The notes below the pieces were generated by a model. The model was not told the DNA's origin and did no database searches. It saw only the letters and a program-made list of their open reading frames with translations. The position numbers and the translations under genes are program-made. Shown here one piece after another: positions 5,566 through 6,687 of a DNA stretch of 6,687 nt. How positions within the stretch are numbered: the stretch's first letter is position 1; each line of letters begins with the position of its first letter. This stretch comes from JAEYZS01 sp031374125 (GTDB lineage: Bacteria; Bdellovibrionota; Bdellovibrionia; Bdellovibrionales; JAEYZS01). The DNA is taken from assembly GCA_031374125.1 (NCBI GenBank), contig JANMFM010000259.1, positions 1-6,687 on the forward strand, read 5' to 3'.

Positions 5566-5997
5566 ATGGCAGGCACGCAGACTACAGAAATATTCAATTG
5601 TACAAAAGACGAATTCTTTAAAATCATCGCGGATTATGAAAAGTATCCAGAATTTTTATCTGAAGTGAAAGACTGCAAGGTCGTAGAAACTCAAGGCGAT
5701 ACCAAAAAAGTAGAATACACGGTGAACGTGATCAAAAATTTCAAATACAATCTTTGGATGTCTGAAAAAGGCACAGAAAAAATCGAATGGGAATTTGCCG
5801 GTGGAGACCTTTTTAAATCTTCCAATGGTTCATGGGTTTTGGAAGATCAAGCTGGAAAAACAAAAGCAACTTATTCGGTGGATGCGGAATTCAAAATGTT
5901 TGTGCCAGGCCCCGTAGCAAAAACTTTAATTTCTGTAAATTTACCAAACATGATGAGTGCATATCACAAGAGAGTTAATGAGCTATATGGCAAATGA
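5566..5997 (+). CDS. RatA/COQ10-like SRPBCC (polyketide cyclase) protein
   Basis: This is a 143-residue cytoplasmic START-like protein of the family that includes RatA and the coenzyme Q-binding COQ10. Diagnostic features are FFKIIADYEKYPEFLSEVK (about 17-35), alternating strands with VEYTVNV and IEWEF, the GDLFKSSNGSWVL segment (80-92), and a C-terminal helix with VPGPVAKTLISVNLPNMM (113-130). These proteins hold a hydrophobic ligand in a helix-grip cavity; proven roles are quinone binding (COQ10) or, for E. coli RatA, a disputed ribosome-association role. I chose ATG 5566 because the domain starts directly there. In-frame alternatives are TTG 5500, which has no ribosome binding site and would add an Ala-rich stretch not typical of the family, and GTG 5536, which has GAGGAG only 3 bases upstream. 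It overlaps the next gene by 11 bases. Confidence 0.8.
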   Translation: MAGTQTTEIFNCTKDEFFKIIADYEKYPEFLSEVKDCKVVETQGDTKKVEYTVNVIKNFKYNLWMSEKGTEKIEWEFAGGDLFKSSNGSWVLEDQAGKTKATYSVDAEFKMFVPGPVAKTLISVNLPNMMSAYHKRVNELYGK

Positions 5998-6367
5998 TAA
6001 AAGCAAAAAAGACGACAACGAAAATGAGTCCTCCTTTCTAGAAGAAGACGACGATCTTAAGAAAAGCGGTCTATCCATTGCAGATATCGCAAAGAAAGTC
6101 GTAGCGGTAGGTGTGGGAGCAGCCTTTCTCACCGAAGAAAGCATTAGATCTGCTCTTGGAGAAGTAAAGCTTCCAAAAGAAATCCTTAATCTCGTTCTTC
6201 AAAACGCATCAAAAACAAAAGACATAGTTGCCGATCAAGTGACAAAAGAGATCGTAAAGCTCGTCTCAAAAATTGATTTCGTAAAAGAAGCTTCTAGATT
6301 CGTAGAAGACCACAAATTCAAAATCGAAATCGACATCACCAAGAAAGATAAAGCACCAAAGCAATAA
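5987..6367 (+). CDS. Small conserved-looking protein of unknown function
   Basis: I do not recognise a named family for this 126-residue protein. It starts with a very charged, probably disordered stretch (1-28, rich in Lys, Asp, Glu). This is followed by a mainly helical middle part with a short hydrophobic segment VVAVGVGAAFL (38-48, too short for a sure membrane span), LPKEILNLVLQNASKTKDIVA (62-82) and VTKEIVKLV (85-93). The end, KFKIEIDITKK (110-120), is a single amphipathic beta strand. The pattern recalls small myxobacterial/Bdellovibrionota proteins found near SRPBCC genes, which is an impression only. The start ATG 5987 lies inside the last codons of the upstream gene; ATG 5978 or 5957 in the same frame would make it slightly longer. 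The 11-base overlap implies coupled translation, and it is the last gene of the apparent operon. Confidence 0.65.
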   Translation: MANDKSKKDDNENESSFLEEDDDLKKSGLSIADIAKKVVAVGVGAAFLTEESIRSALGEVKLPKEILNLVLQNASKTKDIVADQVTKEIVKLVSKIDFVKEASRFVEDHKFKIEIDITKKDKAPKQ

Positions 6368-6374
6368 CTCTTTA

Positions 6375-6391
6375 GTTATACAAGCTATAAC
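6375..6391. repeat. Weak hairpin after the operon
   Basis: GTTATA (6375-6380) and TATAAC (6386-6391) form a perfect 6-bp inverted repeat with a 5-base loop, beginning 7 bases after the last operon stop. It is AT-rich and has no direct U-run (only a TTTT at 6402-6405), so it is at best a weak terminator. It could also belong to the control region of the gene at 6458. Confidence 0.25.
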
Positions 6392-6403
6392 CATCATCAT
6401 ATT

Positions 6404-6417
6404 TTACTTATAAGTAA
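6404..6417. promoter_or_regulatory. 14-bp palindrome, possible operator
   Basis: TTACTTATAAGTAA is a perfect 14-base palindrome ending 40 bases before the ATG of the dioxygenase gene. It contains TATAAG (6409-6414, 5 of 6 to a -10 box), but no convincing -35 lies 16-18 bases upstream. Its place and symmetry would fit a binding site for a dimeric regulator. AT-rich palindromes also arise by chance. Confidence 0.4.
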
Positions 6418-6457
6418 TTCTGAACTATTTCTCTACTTAGGGAAAAGGGGAGGAATT

Positions 6458-6687
6458 ATGAAAAACAACATCAACTACCACAGAAGAAATGCATTAAAAA
6501 TAGGCCTAAGCGCTTCGGGATTATTACTCGCGATGGCACCAATGACAAAAGCTCTCGGGCAAGCTTGTTTAGGCAAGACTCCGGAGCAACCTGAAGGACC
6601 ATTCTATCCAATTCACGATCAGCTGGACAAAGACAACGATCTGACTTCCGTGGCTGGTAAATCTGAAAGAGCTAAGGGCGAACTTAT
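6458..6687 (+). CDS. Exported intradiol ring-cleavage dioxygenase (5' part)
   Basis: Only the first 76 codons are in the window. Intradiol dioxygenases open catechol-type aromatic rings between the two hydroxyls using Fe(III). The segment KTPEQPEGPFYP (40-51), followed by HDQLDKDNDLT (53-63) and GKSERAKGE (67-75), is the typical N-terminal motif of the secreted-type intradiol dioxygenases (protocatechuate 3,4-dioxygenase-like superfamily). The iron ligands (Tyr, Tyr, His, His) lie beyond the edge. The N-terminus looks like a Tat signal: HRRNALK (8-14) with Arg9-Arg10, then a hydrophobic stretch (16-29) ending near ALGQA (32-36). Tat export suits an enzyme folded with iron before export. A very strong ribosome binding site, GGGGAGGA (6447-6454), lies just before the ATG. 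It is separated from the upstream operon by 90 bases with a palindrome. Confidence 0.8.
   Translation, partial: MKNNINYHRRNALKIGLSASGLLLAMAPMTKALGQACLGKTPEQPEGPFYPIHDQLDKDNDLTSVAGKSERAKGEL

Noticed and set aside
5391..5627. Minus-strand frame across the zinc-ribbon and RatA-like junction
   Set aside because: It is antisense to two well-supported genes and has no recognisable features.
1..6687. CRISPR array, intact insertion sequence, tRNA or rRNA gene
   Set aside because: No regularly spaced repeats, no transposase with terminal repeats, and no cloverleaf or rRNA signatures were seen.

Overview
The window looks like a chromosomal segment of a Bdellovibrionota (Bdellovibrio-like) bacterium of roughly 40% GC. 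This rests on the class II fructose-bisphosphatase, the style of the RatA/COQ10-like proteins, a Tat-exported intradiol dioxygenase and many small secreted proteins. No rRNA or marker gene confirms it, so the placement is an inference.

Left part (1-1556): there is no intact gene. A broken 3' gene end (about 1-209) is followed by a GC-richer, ORF-poor block (about 225-600). That block has a plausible minus-strand promoter (597-623) and a minus-strand intrinsic terminator (225-252), so it could encode an unrecognised RNA of about 365 nt. An AT-rich stretch (about 600-905) carries four copies of a 7-base word arranged as two hairpins, plus traces of frameshifted coding sequence. It ends in a tyrosine recombinase pseudogene (906-1556) with an internal stop and no C-terminal catalytic tyrosine. 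Together this resembles an old, decayed mobile element.

Middle part (1602-3449): a lipoprotein alpha/beta hydrolase, then a small secreted cysteine-containing protein, both on the plus strand. The latter converges with a minus-strand phosphatidylglycerophosphate synthase gene (pgsA); their stop codons are only 3 bases apart.

Right part (3524-6367): five plus-strand genes that look like one operon, with short gaps and one overlap. The order is an exported SRPBCC/START-like protein, glpX (class II fructose-1,6-bisphosphatase, gluconeogenesis), an eight-cysteine putative zinc-ribbon protein, a cytoplasmic RatA/COQ10-like SRPBCC protein, and a small conserved-looking protein of unknown role. The two SRPBCC proteins on either side of glpX and the zinc protein form the most interesting intact neighbourhood.

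Right edge (6458-6687): the start of an exported intradiol ring-cleavage dioxygenase gene, preceded by a perfect 14-bp palindrome that could be an operator. The gene runs off the window.
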